Part shown: positions 46,926 through 56,892 of the stretch, piece after piece | Layout of the letters: each line of letters opens with the position of its first letter | Position numbering within the stretch: position 1 is the first letter of the stretch | Assembly: GCF_019168305.1 (NCBI RefSeq) | Contig: NZ_JAHTBI010000047.1 | Coordinates: 1 to 64,000, forward strand | Direction: 5' to 3' | DNA from: Pseudomonas aegrilactucae | Lineage (GTDB): Bacteria; Pseudomonadota; Gammaproteobacteria; Pseudomonadales; Pseudomonadaceae | DNA length: 64,000 bases | Position numbers and translations under genes: made by a program | The notes under the pieces: generated by a model | Database searches by the model: none | What the model was told of the DNA's origin: nothing | The model's input: the letters and a program-made list of their open reading frames with translations, nothing else

Positions 46926-48009
46926 ATGACGAACACGTCATCCCTGACGCTGAACAGCGTCACCTATGCACTGCCCGATGGCAGGTTGCTGTTTTCCAAC
47001 CTCAACGAACGTTTCGACCAACGCCGCACCGGCCTGGTGGGGCGTAACGGCGTGGGCAAGTCGGTACTCGCGCGCCTGTTGGCCGGCCAGTTGGACCCCA
47101 CCCTGGGCCGCTGCCATCGCCACGGCCGCGCCCACTACCTCGCCCAGCAGGTGATCACTGCCGATACCACCGTCGCTGACCTGGCCCAGGTGCGCCACGT
47201 GATCGAAGCCGTGCAACGTATCGAAGCCGGCAGTACCTCCCCCGCAGAATTCGAAACCGTCGGCGAGCGCTGGAACATACGCGAACAGCTGCACGCTCAT
47301 CTCGCCCGCGAACAGCTCGGCATGCTGCGCATTGTCTAGCTGTCGCCTGCAGGCCTGCACAGCTACGGCGGCCGCCCAGCGGGTAGACCACACCCAAGCC
47401 ATGGTGCTGCACGCCCCTGCGTGCCAGTTGCAGCACGGCAGCCAGATCGCCTGGCTGCACGACCTGCGGTTGCCCCATGTGGCACACCCCTGCCCGTTCA
47501 ACCTGGTGTTGCAGGCTGGCCAGCGTATCGCCCTCACCGGCGCCAACGGCAACGGCAAGTCCACCCTGCTCAAGGTGCTGGCAGGGCAGTTGCCGCCAAG
47601 GGAGGGCGACTGCCAGACCCGCGCCAGCGTGGCGTACCTGGACCAGCACTGCAGCCTGCTCGACCCCTGCCTGCCGGTACTGGCGCAACTGCGCGATGCG
47701 TGTCGCCTGCTCGATCACGCCAGCTTGCGTACGCGCCTGGCCCAACTGGGCCTGGATGCTCGGCGCATTGCCCTGCCCAGCGGCCTGCTCAGCGGTGGCG
47801 AACGGCTCAAGGCCGCCCTCGCCGCGCTGCTCTACAGCGATCACCCAGCGCAGTTGCTGCTGCTCGACGAACCCAGCAACCACCTTGACCTGCCGTCACT
47901 GCAAGCCCTTGAACAGATGCTCTGCCAGTATCGGGGGACGCTGGTGGTGGCGTCCCACGACGCGGTGTTCCTGCAGCGATTGCAGTTGACCGAGCAACTG
48001 CACCTACCC
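46926..48009 (+). pseudogene. degraded ABC-F ATPase gene (deletions, nonsense codon, frameshift)
   Basis: An ATG at 46926 with TGGAGG upstream opens an ABC-F protein: FDQRRTGLVGRNGVGKSVLA holds the first Walker A. The frame continues to REQLGMLR and then joins IV-stop-LSPAGLHSYGG, which in intact relatives lies after the first ATPase domain. The signature and Walker B of domain 1 are therefore deleted, and a Glu codon has become TAG (47337). A second frame (from about 47385) carries domain 2: ALTGANGNGKSTLL, LLSGGERLKAALAAL, LLLLDEPSNHLDLP and VASHD, all intact. The C-terminal end runs into the opposite gene. About half of the normal roughly 530 codons remain in disrupted order, so no full product is possible. 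Confidence 0.85.
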
Positions 48010-48012
48010 TGT

Positions 48013-48543
48013 TCAGAACTGCACAGCTTCGGTGGCGCAGACAGTGGCGAAGGCTCCCGCCAGGGTGAGGTTGTGATGGGCGACGATGGCCTCGGCGCTT
48101 AGGCCGGGCGTGTCCATGCAGGTGTGCGCATCGCTGACCAGCACAGGCCGTACGCCCAGTTCGGCGGCGATACGGCAGGTGGTGTCGACGCAGTACTGAG
48201 TCTTCATGCCGGCGATTACCACCTCCTCGACCGCCGCCTGCTGCAACCACTCGCGCAAGGGCGTGCCGTAGAAAGCGCTGGGCCGGGTCTTGTCGAACAG
48301 CCTGTCGCGCTGCGGATCGATCACCAGTGTCGGGAGCAGTTGCCACAGTGCACTGCCTGCCTCGATCGGCGAACCCTGCGGGCCAGTATGGCGGGCAGCG
48401 AAGATCGGGGCCTGTGCGGCGTGTGCGGTCTTGATCAGGCGGTTGATGTTGTTCAGCACCCGCTCGCCCTGCCAGGGCTGTTCGGGGCCGTGAAACAGGC
48501 CGACCTGCATATCCAGAATCAGTAGTGCGCGCTGTATGGGCAT
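48013..48543 (-). CDS. isochorismatase-family cysteine hydrolase
   Basis: This 176-residue hydrolase has an N-terminal ALLILDMQVGLFHGP (catalytic Asp10), KTRPSAFYGTPL (Lys) and GMKTQYCVDTTCRIA (Cys near 115). This is the isochorismatase/nicotinamidase fold with unknown substrate. AGGAGAGG gives a strong ribosome site for the ATG at 48543. Its leader (48544-48705) contains a terminator and an upstream Thr-rich mini-ORF, so expression may be attenuated. Confidence 0.88.
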   Translation of the reverse strand: MPIQRALLILDMQVGLFHGPEQPWQGERVLNNINRLIKTAHAAQAPIFAARHTGPQGSPIEAGSALWQLLPTLVIDPQRDRLFDKTRPSAFYGTPLREWLQQAAVEEVVIAGMKTQYCVDTTCRIAAELGVRPVLVSDAHTCMDTPGLSAEAIVAHHNLTLAGAFATVCATEAVQF

Positions 48544-48583
48544 GGTGCCTCTCCTTGAAAGGCCAGCCGGAGGCGCCAACGAA

Positions 48584-48612
48584 AAGGCCCCGTCCATTGC
48601 TGGCGGGGCCTT
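48584..48612 (-). terminator. intrinsic terminator inside the leader of the hydrolase gene
   Basis: On the minus strand AAGGCCCCGCCA pairs with TGGACGGGGCCTT (one bulge, GCAA loop) and runs into TTTTCG, only 40 bases before the hydrolase ATG. Placed between a mini-ORF and the gene, it has the position of an attenuator. Confidence 0.7.
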
Positions 48613-48633
48613 GGGTTACCTGCTGCAGGTACG

Positions 48634-48705
48634 CTACACAGTCGCCCGACGCCCGCCGTTGGCGGTCGTGGTGGTGGCGGTCGAGGTGAGCGGCAGGTTC
48701 GTCAT
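48634..48705 (-). CDS. possible Thr-rich leader peptide (attenuator), 23 residues
   Basis: An ATG at 48705 opens a 23-codon frame ending at TAG (48634). The peptide is M-T-N-L-P-L-T-S-T-A followed by four Thr and T22, eight Thr in all, reminiscent of thr operon leader peptides. A palindrome (48617-48631) and a terminator follow in attenuator order. No Shine-Dalgarno is visible. TTGACC and TGTATT upstream could make the message nearly leaderless. It is short enough to arise by chance; the combined layout is the evidence. Confidence 0.4.
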   Translation of the reverse strand: MTNLPLTSTATTTTANGGRRATV

Positions 48706-48876
48706 GCCAATACAGTGCGGCATCGGCGCACGGGTGGTCAATACCCGACAGACACACGAACGGTCGGCCAATCTTCGACTGCCCGTTCCCGATCTGCACG
48801 GGATGTATTATCGTGGCTGCTTGCGCAAGATGCGTGGCCTGACCATACAGGCATTTGCCAACCGATCGAGGGTGCC

Positions 48877-49896
48877 ATGAGTAACGAAAGCATTAACTGG
48901 GACAAGCTGGGCTTCGACTATATCAAGACCGACAAGCGCTACCTTTCCCACTTCCGTGATGGCGAGTGGGACCAGGGCACCCTGACTGAAGACAACGTGC
49001 TGCACATCAGCGAAGGCTCCACCGCCCTGCACTATGGCCAGCAATGTTTCGAAGGCATGAAGGCCTACCGCTGCAAGGATGGCTCGATCAACCTGTTCCG
49101 CCCCGACCAGAACGCCCTGCGCATGCAGCGCAGCTGCGACCGCCTGCTGATGCCGCGGGTGCCCACCGAGCAGTTCATCGAAGCCTGCAAGCAGGTGGTC
49201 AAGGCCAACGAGCGTTTCGTGCCGCCGCATGGCAAGGGCGCGCTGTACCTGCGTCCGTTCGTGATCGGCGTGGGTGACAACATCGGCGTGCGCACGGCCC
49301 CCGAGTTCATCTTCTCGATCTTCGCCATCCCGGTCGGCTCGTACTTCAAGGGCGGCATGACCCCGCACAAGTTCCTGATCTCCGACTTCGACCGTGCCGC
49401 CCCCCAAGGCACTGGCGCAGCCAAGGTCGGCGGCAACTATGCAGCCAGCCTGCAGCCAGGCTACGAGGCCAAGAAAGCCGGCTTCGCCGACTGCATCTAC
49501 CTCGACCCGCTGACCCACAGCAAGATCGAGGAAGTGGGTTCGGCCAACTTCTTCGGCATCACCGCCAACAACGAGTTCATCACGCCAAAATCCGCCTCCG
49601 TGCTGCCGGGCATCACCCGTCTGTCGCTGATGGAACTGGCCGAATCGCGCCTGGGCCTGAAGGTGATCGAGGGCGACGTGCTGATCAACCAGCTGGACCG
49701 CTTCATCGAGGCCGGCGCCTGCGGTACCGCCGCGGTGATCACCCCGATCGGTGGCATCCAGTACGACGGCACGCTGCACGTGTTCCATAGCGAGACCGAG
49801 GTTGGCCCGGTGACCCAGAAGCTCTACAACGAGCTGACCGGCATCCAGAGCGGCGACGTCGAAGCGCCAGCAGGCTGGATCGTCAAGGTCGCCTAA
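48877..49896 (+). CDS. ilvE: branched-chain amino acid aminotransferase IlvE
   Basis: The 339-residue class IV aminotransferase moves amino groups between glutamate and the keto acids of Val, Leu and Ile. The PLP lysine is K183 in AAKVGGNYAAS. The ECFEG-like QQCFEGMKAY and LPGITRLSLMELA motifs are present. This long form (about 340 residues) is the type related to eukaryotic BCATs rather than to E. coli IlvE. I chose the ATG at 48877, with GAGGGTG upstream. It is divergent from the hydrolase. Confidence 0.93.
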   Translation: MSNESINWDKLGFDYIKTDKRYLSHFRDGEWDQGTLTEDNVLHISEGSTALHYGQQCFEGMKAYRCKDGSINLFRPDQNALRMQRSCDRLLMPRVPTEQFIEACKQVVKANERFVPPHGKGALYLRPFVIGVGDNIGVRTAPEFIFSIFAIPVGSYFKGGMTPHKFLISDFDRAAPQGTGAAKVGGNYAASLQPGYEAKKAGFADCIYLDPLTHSKIEEVGSANFFGITANNEFITPKSASVLPGITRLSLMELAESRLGLKVIEGDVLINQLDRFIEAGACGTAAVITPIGGIQYDGTLHVFHSETEVGPVTQKLYNELTGIQSGDVEAPAGWIVKVA

Positions 49897-49901
49897 GCGT
49901 C

Positions 49902-49966
49902 TCGCGGGCAAGCCCGCTCCCACACGGACCGATGCGATCCTTGTAGGAGCGGGCTTGACCCGCGAT
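49902..49966. repeat. REP pair (variant sequence)
   Basis: TCGCGGGCAAGCCCGCTCCCACA and its inverted partner TGTAGGAGCGGGCTTGACCCGCGA form a doublet directly after ilvE. It is a different REP subtype from those at 52122, 56783 and 62063. Confidence 0.8.
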
Positions 49967-50069
49967 GGGCTGTGCAGCAGCCCGCCTTTGCAAGATGAAT
50001 TTTTCTTTAACCCGGGCCCCGCCTATTCTTTGGCACAATCAAGTCTCCACACGCCGCCCAGGTAAGAGC

Positions 50070-50750
50070 ATGCCCCGCGTACTGACTATCGAAGACGATG
50101 CCGTCACCGGCCAGGAAATCGTTGCCGAACTTTCTGCCCATGGCCTGGAGGTCGACTGGGCCGACAACGGCCGTGAAGGCCTGGCCAAGGCCATTGCCGG
50201 CGGCTACGACCTGATCACCCTCGACCGCATGCTGCCCGAGGTCGATGGCCTGACCATCGTCACCACCCTGCGCAACCTCAAGATCACCACACCGATCCTG
50301 ATGATCAGCGCCCTCTCCGATGTCGACGAACGCGTTCGCGGCCTGCGCGCCGGCGGTGACGACTACCTGACCAAACCCTTCGCCTCCGACGAGATGGCAG
50401 CGCGCGTGGAAGTGCTGCTGCGCCGCAACAGCGTACCGATGGCGCAAACCCGCCTGCAGGTCGCGGACCTGGAGCTGGACCTGATCAGCCACGAAGCCCG
50501 CCGCGGCGAACAGACCCTCAACCTGCTGCCTACCGAATACAAACTGCTGGAATTCCTCATGCGCCACGCCGGCCAGGTGATTACCCGCATGATGATTTTC
50601 GAGGAAGTCTGGGGCTATCATTTCGACCCCGGCACCAACCTGATCGATGTGCACATCGGGCGCCTGCGCAAGAAGATCGATGCTGCCGGCCAGACCCCGT
50701 TGATTCGCACGGTGCGGGGCTGCGGCTATGCCATTGCCGAACCCGTCTAA
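50070..50750 (+). CDS. OmpR-family response regulator
   Basis: This 226-residue regulator has a receiver domain (phospho-Asp in LITLDRMLPEVDG near residue 51, KPF Lys near 103) and a C-terminal winged helix (EYKLLEFLMRHAGQVITRMM, NLIDVHIGRLRKKID, VRGCGYAI). The ATG at 50070 is chosen because MPRVLTIEDD is the normal start. It overlaps the kinase gene by 23 bases, so the pair is coupled. Signal and targets are unknown. Confidence 0.9.
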   Translation: MPRVLTIEDDAVTGQEIVAELSAHGLEVDWADNGREGLAKAIAGGYDLITLDRMLPEVDGLTIVTTLRNLKITTPILMISALSDVDERVRGLRAGGDDYLTKPFASDEMAARVEVLLRRNSVPMAQTRLQVADLELDLISHEARRGEQTLNLLPTEYKLLEFLMRHAGQVITRMMIFEEVWGYHFDPGTNLIDVHIGRLRKKIDAAGQTPLIRTVRGCGYAIAEPV

Positions 50751-52116
50751 GGGCTGGAGCTCGTCCACCAGCCGCCTGCTGGCGCTGTACAGCTTCCTGT
50801 TCGTGGCCTGGAGCAGCATCCTGATGGGGGTGCTGTACTTCGAGGTGTCCGGCTACCTCAACAAACTCACCCGCCACTCGCTGCTGCAGCGCCAGCACCT
50901 GTTCGCGCACATGAGCGGCAAGCAACTGGACGATGCCCTGATCGCCAGCCAGGCGTTCGATGAGCGCAGCTTCGACGCCTACGGGCTGTTCGACGCGCAG
51001 TTCAACCCGCTGGGCGGGCAGGTTCGCCAGGTGCCGCCCGAGCTGGGCCTGGACGGCAAGATCCATGAACTGAGCCGCTGCCTGGACGCCGACGACCCGC
51101 GCACCCCCAAGGACAGCTGCGACGCGGTGGCCCTCAAGGTACGCGACGGCCGCTGGCTGGTGCTGGTCAGGGACAACGGCTCGCTGTTCGTGGTCACGCG
51201 GATCATCCTGCATGCCCTGCTCTGGGGCCTGTCGCTGACCATCATTCCCGGCATAGCCGGCTGGTACCTGCTGCGCCGGCGGCCACTCAAGCGCATCCGC
51301 GCGATTCAGGACAGCGCCGAACTGATCGTGGCCGGTGACCTCACCCATCGCCTGCCGCTGTCGCAACGGCGTGACGAGCTGGACATGCTGGCGGCCATCG
51401 TCAATGCCATGCTCGACCGCATCGAGCGGCTGATGCATGAGGTCAAGGGTGTGTGCGACAACATTGCACACGACCTGCGTACGCCACTCACGCGCCTGCG
51501 TGCCCAGCTGTACAGGATCCGCCAGCAGGCCGGGGAAGACTCGGCCCAGGCCGATCAGCTGGACCAGGCCATCAGTGAAACCGACACGCTGATGGCGCGG
51601 TTTCGCGGCTTGCTGCGCATCAGCGAACTGGAAGACCGCCAGCGCCGGGCCGGGTTTGTCGAGCTCGACCCACGGGCGCTATTGGTAGAGCTGCACGACT
51701 TCTACCTGCCGCTGGCCGAGGATGGCGAGATCCAGCTGACCCTGGCGCTACCCGACACGCTGCCGGCGCTCAAGGGCGACCGCGAGCTGCTGTTCGAGGC
51801 GCTGGCCAACCTGCTGAGCAATGCGATCAAGTTCACTCCGGCCGGCGGCCAGGTACTGATGCGTGCGCGTGGGGATGCCCAGGGCGTGCTGATCGAGGTA
51901 GAAGACAGCGGGCCGGGGATTGCAGCGCACGAGCGAGAGGCGGTACTGAAACGTTTCTACCGCAGCGAGGAAGGCCATCGGCACACCGGGTTCGGGCTGG
52001 GGTTGTCGATCGTTGCGGCGATCGTCGACCTGCACGGCTTCGGGCTTGAGGTGGGGGACAGCGAATTGGGTGGGGCGCGGCTGGTGTTGCAGTGTCGGCC
52101 GAAGGTGGCCGGTTAG
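50728..52116 (+). CDS. two-component sensor histidine kinase
   Basis: The 462-residue inner-membrane kinase has two membrane helices (about 15-37 and 152-176) flanking a periplasmic domain of about 115 residues, then a HAMP domain. The HisKA box is NIAHDLRTPLTRLR (His near 248), and the HATPase domain carries NLLSNAIKF, EDSGPGI and GFGLGLSIV. The periplasmic region has Cys residues (SRCLDADDPRTPKDSCD) that could form a disulfide or bind metal. It pairs with the regulator it overlaps. Confidence 0.9.
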   Translation: MPLPNPSKGWSSSTSRLLALYSFLFVAWSSILMGVLYFEVSGYLNKLTRHSLLQRQHLFAHMSGKQLDDALIASQAFDERSFDAYGLFDAQFNPLGGQVRQVPPELGLDGKIHELSRCLDADDPRTPKDSCDAVALKVRDGRWLVLVRDNGSLFVVTRIILHALLWGLSLTIIPGIAGWYLLRRRPLKRIRAIQDSAELIVAGDLTHRLPLSQRRDELDMLAAIVNAMLDRIERLMHEVKGVCDNIAHDLRTPLTRLRAQLYRIRQQAGEDSAQADQLDQAISETDTLMARFRGLLRISELEDRQRRAGFVELDPRALLVELHDFYLPLAEDGEIQLTLALPDTLPALKGDRELLFEALANLLSNAIKFTPAGGQVLMRARGDAQGVLIEVEDSGPGIAAHEREAVLKRFYRSEEGHRHTGFGLGLSIVAAIVDLHGFGLEVGDSELGGARLVLQCRPKVAG

Positions 52117-52121
52117 GGCCT

Positions 52122-52206
52122 CTTCGCTGGCAAGCCAGCTCCCACAGGGTATGCGGTGATCTTGAAGGCACCGCTGTACCTGTGGGAGCTGGCTTGCCAG
52201 CGAAAG
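52122..52206. repeat. REP doublet
   Basis: CTTCGCTGGCAAGCCAGCTCCCACAG units in opposite orientation flank about 30 bases. The doublet lies between the kinase gene and the convergent cysS and could form a long hairpin in either transcript. Confidence 0.9.
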
Positions 52207-52218
52207 GGTCAGCGCGGG

Positions 52219-53601
52219 CTAGTCAGCCAAACGCCAGGTCGTCGCACCCTTGCCGTCTTCCAGCACCACGCCCATGGCGGTCAGCTGGTCGCGGATACGG
52301 TCCGATTCGGCCCAGTTCTTGTCGCTACGCGCCTGCAGACGCGCCTGGATCAGCGCCTCCACTTCGGCCGCATCGACCTTGCCTTCGGCACCGGCACGCA
52401 GGAAGTCATCGGCCTCCAGCTGCAACACACCCAGCAGTTCAGCCAGCTCGCGCAAACGGCCCGCCAGGCCAGCGGCGACCTCTGGCTCGGCCTCGCGCAC
52501 GCGATTGATCTCGCGCACCAGCTCGAACAGCACTGCACAGGCTTCCGGCGTACCGAAGTCGTCGTTCATCGCCGCGGTGAAGCGCTCGACATACGCCTCG
52601 CCACCCTGCGCCGCCACGCGCGGCAAGCCACGCAGCGCATGGTAGAAGCGCTCCAGCGCCCCCTTGGACTCGCGCAGGCTGTCTTCGGAGTAGTTGATCG
52701 AGCTGCGGTAGTGGCTCGACACCAGCAGGTAGCGCACCACCTCCGGGTGATACTTGTCGAGCACGTCGCGAATGGTGAAGAAGTTGTTCAACGACTTGGA
52801 CATCTTCTCGCCATTGATGCGAATCATGCCGCAATGCATCCACGCCTTGGCGTACTGCTTGCCGGTGGCCGCTTCGCTCTGGGCAATCTCGTTCTCGTGG
52901 TGCGGGAACTCCAGGTCGTTACCCCCGCCATGGATGTCGAAGCTCTCGCCCAGGCAGCAGGTCGACATCACCGAGCACTCGATATGCCAGCCCGGACGGC
53001 CTGCGCCCCACGGCGACGGCCAGCTCGGCTCGCCAGGCTTGACGCCCTTCCACAGCACGAAGTCGAGCGGGTCCTGCTTGGCCTCGTCGACCTCGATGCG
53101 CGCACCGATGCGCAGGTCTTCGATCTTCTTGCGCGACAGCTTGCCGTAGCCGACGAACTTGCCGACACGGTAGTACACGTCGCCATTGCCCGGCGCGTAG
53201 GCGTAGCCCTTGTCGATCAGGGTCTGGATCATCGCGTGCATGCCGGCGATATGGTCGGTGGCACGCGGCTCCTGGTCGGGCGGCAGGATGTTCAGGCGCC
53301 GCTCGTCCTCGTGCATCGCGTCGATCATGCGTGCGGTCAACGCCTCGAACGACTCGCCGTTCTGGTTGGCACGGTTGATGATCTTGTCGTCGATGTCGGT
53401 GATGTTGCGCACGTAGGTCAGGTCGTAGCCGCTGTAACGCAACCAGCGGGTGACCAGGTCGAACGCGACCATGCTGCGACCATGGCCCAGGTGGCAGAAG
53501 TCGTACACGGTCATGCCGCAGACGTACATCCGGACCTTGTTGCCATCGAGCGGAACGAAAACTTCCTTGGTCTTGCTCAGGGTGTTGTAAATGCTTAGCA
53601 C
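52219..53601 (-). CDS. cysS: cysteinyl-tRNA synthetase
   Basis: This 460-residue class I synthetase has the HIGH-type motif CHLGHGRSM near residue 36 and KMSKS in [11 protein letters not shown] near residue 268. The zinc-binding residues are C28, C209 and the [11 protein letters not shown]is pair. Full length. It lies 11 bases from glnS on the same strand, downstream of it, so the two synthetases are likely co-transcribed. Confidence 0.97.
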   Translation of the reverse strand: MLSIYNTLSKTKEVFVPLDGNKVRMYVCGMTVYDFCHLGHGRSMVAFDLVTRWLRYSGYDLTYVRNITDIDDKIINRANQNGESFEALTARMIDAMHEDERRLNILPPDQEPRATDHIAGMHAMIQTLIDKGYAYAPGNGDVYYRVGKFVGYGKLSRKKIEDLRIGARIEVDEAKQDPLDFVLWKGVKPGEPSWPSPWGAGRPGWHIECSVMSTCCLGESFDIHGGGNDLEFPHHENEIAQSEAATGKQYAKAWMHCGMIRINGEKMSKSLNNFFTIRDVLDKYHPEVVRYLLVSSHYRSSINYSEDSLRESKGALERFYHALRGLPRVAAQGGEAYVERFTAAMNDDFGTPEACAVLFELVREINRVREAEPEVAAGLAGRLRELAELLGVLQLEADDFLRAGAEGKVDAAEVEALIQARLQARSDKNWAESDRIRDQLTAMGVVLEDGKGATTWRLAD

Positions 53602-53611
53602 GACGAGTTCC

Positions 53612-55315
53612 TTAGCTGCCCCACGAATCGCGCAGGGTCACGGTGCGGTTGAACACCGGCTGACCCGGCTTGGAGTCTTTCAGGTCGGCGCAGAAGTAGC
53701 CTTCGCGCTCGAACTGGAAGCGGTCTTGCGGCTGGGCCTGGCCCAGTGAAGGTTCCGCACGACAACCGCTCAGCACCTGCAGCGAATCGGGATTGATGTT
53801 GTCAAGGAAAGTGCCGCCGTCTTCGGTCTTCTCGGGGTTGGCCGAGCGGAACAGACGGTCGTACAGGCGCACTTCGCACTCGACGCTGGCCGCTGCCGGC
53901 ACCCAGTGGATCACGCCCTTGACCTTGCGCCCCTCGGGGTTCTTGCCCAGGGTGTCGGGGTCGTACGAGCAGCGCAGCTCGACGATGTTGCCCTCGGCAT
54001 CCTTGATCGCCTCGTCGGCACGGATCACGTAGCTGCCACGCAGGCGCACTTCACCGGCCGGCTCCAGGCGCTTGTAGCCCTTGGGCGGCGCTTCCATGTA
54101 GTCGTCGCGATCGATGTAGATTTCACGCTCGAACGGCAGTGCACGCACGCCCATGTCTTCCTTGGGATGACGCGGCAGTTCGAGCTGCTCGACCTGGCCT
54201 TCGGGGTAGTTGGTGATGACCACCTTCAGCGGGCGCAGCACACACATGGCGCGCGGCGCGGTACGGTCCAGGTCGTCACGGATGCTGAACTCGAGCATCG
54301 ACATGTCGACTACGCCGTCGGAACGGTTGGTGCCGATCATTTCGCAGAAGTTGCGGATCGAGGCCGGGGTGTAGCCACGACGACGGAAGCCCGACAGCGT
54401 GGACATGCGCGGGTCGTCCCAGCCATTGACGTGGTTTTCGTCGACCAGTTGCTTGAGCTTGCGCTTGCTGGTGATGGTGTAGTTCAGGTTCAGGCGGCTG
54501 AACTCGTACTGGCGCGGCTTGGCCGGCACCGGCAGGTGCTCGAGGAACCACTCGTACAGCGGGCGGTGGCTTTCGAACTCCAGGGTGCAGATCGAATGCG
54601 TGATGCCCTCGATGGCGTCCGACTGGCCGTGGGTGAAGTCATAGATCGGGTAGATGCACCATGTGTCACCGGTCTGGTGGTGATGGGCATGACGGATGCG
54701 GTACAGGATCGGGTCGCGCAGGTTGATGTTCGGCGAGGCCATGTCGATCTTGGCGCGCAGCACGCGCTCGCCGTCCTTGAACTCGCCGGCCTTCATGCGT
54801 GCGAACAGGTCGAGGTTGTCCTCGACGCTGCGCTCGCGGAACGGGCTGTTCTTGCCCGGTTCGGTCAGGTTGCCACGGTATTCGCGCGCCTGCTCGGGGG
54901 TCAGGTCGCAGACGTAGGCGTTACCCGCCTTGATCAGATCGACGGCCCACGCATGCAGTTGGTCGAAGTACTGCGAGGCGTAGCGCACCGGGCCGGTCCA
55001 CTCGAAGCCCAGCCATTTCACGTCGCTCTGGATCGCGTCGATGTACTCCTGGTCCTCTTTGGCCGGGTTGGTGTCATCGAAGCGCAGGTGACAGGCACCG
55101 CCGAATTCCTGGGCCAGGCCGAAGTTGACGCAGATCGACTTGGCATGGCCGATGTGCAGGTAACCGTTGGGCTCTGGTGGGAAACGGGTGACGATACTGC
55201 TGTGCTTGCCGGCGTCCAGGTCGGCCTGCACGATCGGGCGCAGGAAGTTCACGGGTACGGCGGGCGCGCCTTTGGCAGCGGCGTTCGGAGCGGTGTCGGC
55301 GGTGGGCTTGCTCAT
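53612..55315 (-). CDS. glnS: glutaminyl-tRNA synthetase
   Basis: The 567-residue class I synthetase has the HIGH motif in [13 protein letters not shown] near residue 52 and the TSKRK form of the KMSKS motif near residue 280. Typical GlnRS beta-barrel anticodon-binding domains follow. I chose the ATG at 55315 ([11 protein letters not shown]). GGATCC lies before it. Its N-terminal extension is Ala/Pro-rich. It is the first gene of the glnS-cysS unit. Confidence 0.97.
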   Translation of the reverse strand: MSKPTADTAPNAAAKGAPAVPVNFLRPIVQADLDAGKHSSIVTRFPPEPNGYLHIGHAKSICVNFGLAQEFGGACHLRFDDTNPAKEDQEYIDAIQSDVKWLGFEWTGPVRYASQYFDQLHAWAVDLIKAGNAYVCDLTPEQAREYRGNLTEPGKNSPFRERSVEDNLDLFARMKAGEFKDGERVLRAKIDMASPNINLRDPILYRIRHAHHHQTGDTWCIYPIYDFTHGQSDAIEGITHSICTLEFESHRPLYEWFLEHLPVPAKPRQYEFSRLNLNYTITSKRKLKQLVDENHVNGWDDPRMSTLSGFRRRGYTPASIRNFCEMIGTNRSDGVVDMSMLEFSIRDDLDRTAPRAMCVLRPLKVVITNYPEGQVEQLELPRHPKEDMGVRALPFEREIYIDRDDYMEAPPKGYKRLEPAGEVRLRGSYVIRADEAIKDAEGNIVELRCSYDPDTLGKNPEGRKVKGVIHWVPAAASVECEVRLYDRLFRSANPEKTEDGGTFLDNINPDSLQVLSGCRAEPSLGQAQPQDRFQFEREGYFCADLKDSKPGQPVFNRTVTLRDSWGS

Positions 55316-55551
55316 AGGATCCTTGAAATACCGGTACACGGCCTGGGTAGGCCGACTGAATCAAAGGGCTTATCATAGCCCAAGCGCCCGAGCTGCCGAC
55401 AGGGCAGCGCCGACAAACTGGCGCGATATTCGACTGGCCGGGCAAAAAAAACTGCCGTGACCTGCGTATCCTGGCCTGTAAACTGTGCGTCAGGGTGTAT
55501 ACGCGATCCTGCGCTCCCCTTTCAAATGCCTTTAAAAGCGAGATTTCAAGC

Positions 55552-56055
55552 ATGACCCAAGTCAAACTGACCACCAATCACGGTGACATCGTCATCGAGC
55601 TGAATGCCGAAAAAGCCCCGATCACCGTGGCCAACTTCATCGAATACGTCAACGCTGGCCACTACAGCAACACCGTATTCCACCGCGTCATCGGCAACTT
55701 CATGATCCAGGGCGGCGGTTTCGAGCCAGGCATGAAAGAGAAGAAAGACAAGCGCCCGAGCATCCAGAACGAAGCGGACAACGGCCTGAGCAACGACAAG
55801 TACACCATCGCCATGGCCCGTACCATGGAGCCGCATTCGGCCTCGGCACAGTTCTTCATCAACGTCGCCGACAACAGCTTCCTCAACCACAGCGGCAAGA
55901 ACGTGCAGGGCTGGGGTTACGCGGTATTCGGCAAAGTCACCGCCGGCACCGACGTGGTCGACAAGATCAAGGCCGTTGCCACCGGCTCCAAGTCCGGCCA
56001 CCAGGACGTGCCGGTCGAAGACGTGATCATCGAGAAAGCCGAGATCACTGAGTGA
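55552..56055 (+). CDS. ppiB: peptidyl-prolyl cis-trans isomerase B (cyclophilin)
   Basis: This 167-residue cytoplasmic cyclophilin speeds proline isomerisation. Catalytic Arg is in [33 protein letters not shown] and [11 protein letters not shown] are family segments. The ATG at 55552 begins [13 protein letters not shown]; the longer frame is not supported. Its stop overlaps the lpxH GTG start (GTGA), and the ppiB-lpxH order is conserved in Pseudomonas. Confidence 0.96.
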   Translation: MTQVKLTTNHGDIVIELNAEKAPITVANFIEYVNAGHYSNTVFHRVIGNFMIQGGGFEPGMKEKKDKRPSIQNEADNGLSNDKYTIAMARTMEPHSASAQFFINVADNSFLNHSGKNVQGWGYAVFGKVTAGTDVVDKIKAVATGSKSGHQDVPVEDVIIEKAEITE

Positions 56056-56774
56056 TACTGCTGATCTCTGATCTGCATCTGCAAGAAGAACGCCCGGACA
56101 TTACCCGGGCGTTTCTTGATCTGCTGGCCACCCGTGCCCGCAGCGCGCAAGCGCTGTATATCCTCGGGGACTTTTTCGAGGCCTGGATCGGCGACGACGC
56201 CATGACGCCGTACCAGGTGTCGATCTGCCAGGCCCTGCGTGCGCTGAGCGACACGGGCACCCAGGTGTTCCTGATGCACGGCAATCGCGACTTCCTGATC
56301 GGCCAGGCATTCTGCAAGGCGGCCGGCGCTACCCTGCTGCCCGACCCTAGCGTGGTCGAGCTGGGCGGTGAGCCGGTGCTGCTGATGCATGGCGACAGCC
56401 TGTGCACCCGTGACGAAGGCTACATGAAGCTGCGCCGTTACCTGCGCAACCCGCTGAGCCTGTGGATTCTGCGGCACCTGCCGTTGCGAACCCGGCAGAA
56501 GCTGGCGCGCAAGCTGCGCAGCGAAAGCCGTGCGCAAACGCGCATGAAGGCCAACGACATTGTCGATGTGACGCCCGAGGAAGTGCCACGGGTGATGCAG
56601 CAGCATGGCGTGCGCACCCTGGTGCATGGGCATACCCATCGCCCGGCGATCCACAAGCTGGTGGCAGGCGATGCGCCGGCGCGGCGTATCGTGCTGGGCG
56701 ACTGGGACCGCCAGGGCTGGGCGTTGCAGGTGGATGAACAAGGGTTCCAGCTTGCGCCCTTCGACTTTGCCTGA
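56052..56774 (+). CDS. lpxH: UDP-2,3-diacylglucosamine hydrolase
   Basis: The 240-residue metallophosphoesterase makes lipid X for lipid A. Metal ligands are visible in ISDLHL (residue 5-10), [27 protein letters not shown] and VHGHTHRPA. It starts with GTG in a four-base overlap with ppiB. Length is typical for LpxH. A REP doublet follows the stop. Confidence 0.96.
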   Translation: MILLISDLHLQEERPDITRAFLDLLATRARSAQALYILGDFFEAWIGDDAMTPYQVSICQALRALSDTGTQVFLMHGNRDFLIGQAFCKAAGATLLPDPSVVELGGEPVLLMHGDSLCTRDEGYMKLRRYLRNPLSLWILRHLPLRTRQKLARKLRSESRAQTRMKANDIVDVTPEEVPRVMQQHGVRTLVHGHTHRPAIHKLVAGDAPARRIVLGDWDRQGWALQVDEQGFQLAPFDFA

Positions 56775-56782
56775 TCCGGCCT

Positions 56783-56866
56783 CTTCGCTGGCAAGCCAGC
56801 TCCCACAGGATGCGCAGTGACCTCGAAATCACCGCTGTACCTGTGGGAGCTGGCTTGCCAGCGAAG
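56783..56866. repeat. REP doublet
   Basis: CTTCGCTGGCAAGCCAGCTCCCACAG and its inverted partner, nearly identical to the doublets at 52122 and 62063, lie between lpxH and the convergent emrB. Confidence 0.9.
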
Positions 56867-56892
56867 TCAGCGCAGCGCGCTGACGCTGTTGC

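Larger units (their letters stand above)
48544..48876. other. 333 bp divergent intergenic region (hydrolase / ilvE)
   Basis: This region holds the minus-strand leader of the hydrolase (mini-ORF 48634-48705, palindrome 48617-48631, terminator 48584-48612) and the promoter of ilvE on the plus strand. The plus-strand frame 48536-48880 crossing it has no ribosome site and is not accepted as a gene. Confidence 0.6.

Noticed and set aside
48715..48876. N-terminal extension of ilvE to 48715
   Set aside because: Low-quality composition; the ATG at 48877 has a ribosome site and gives the normal BCAT length.
52156..53598. 480-codon plus-strand frame opposite cysS
   Set aside because: cysS is certain on the minus strand; this frame is its complement and starts inside a REP element.
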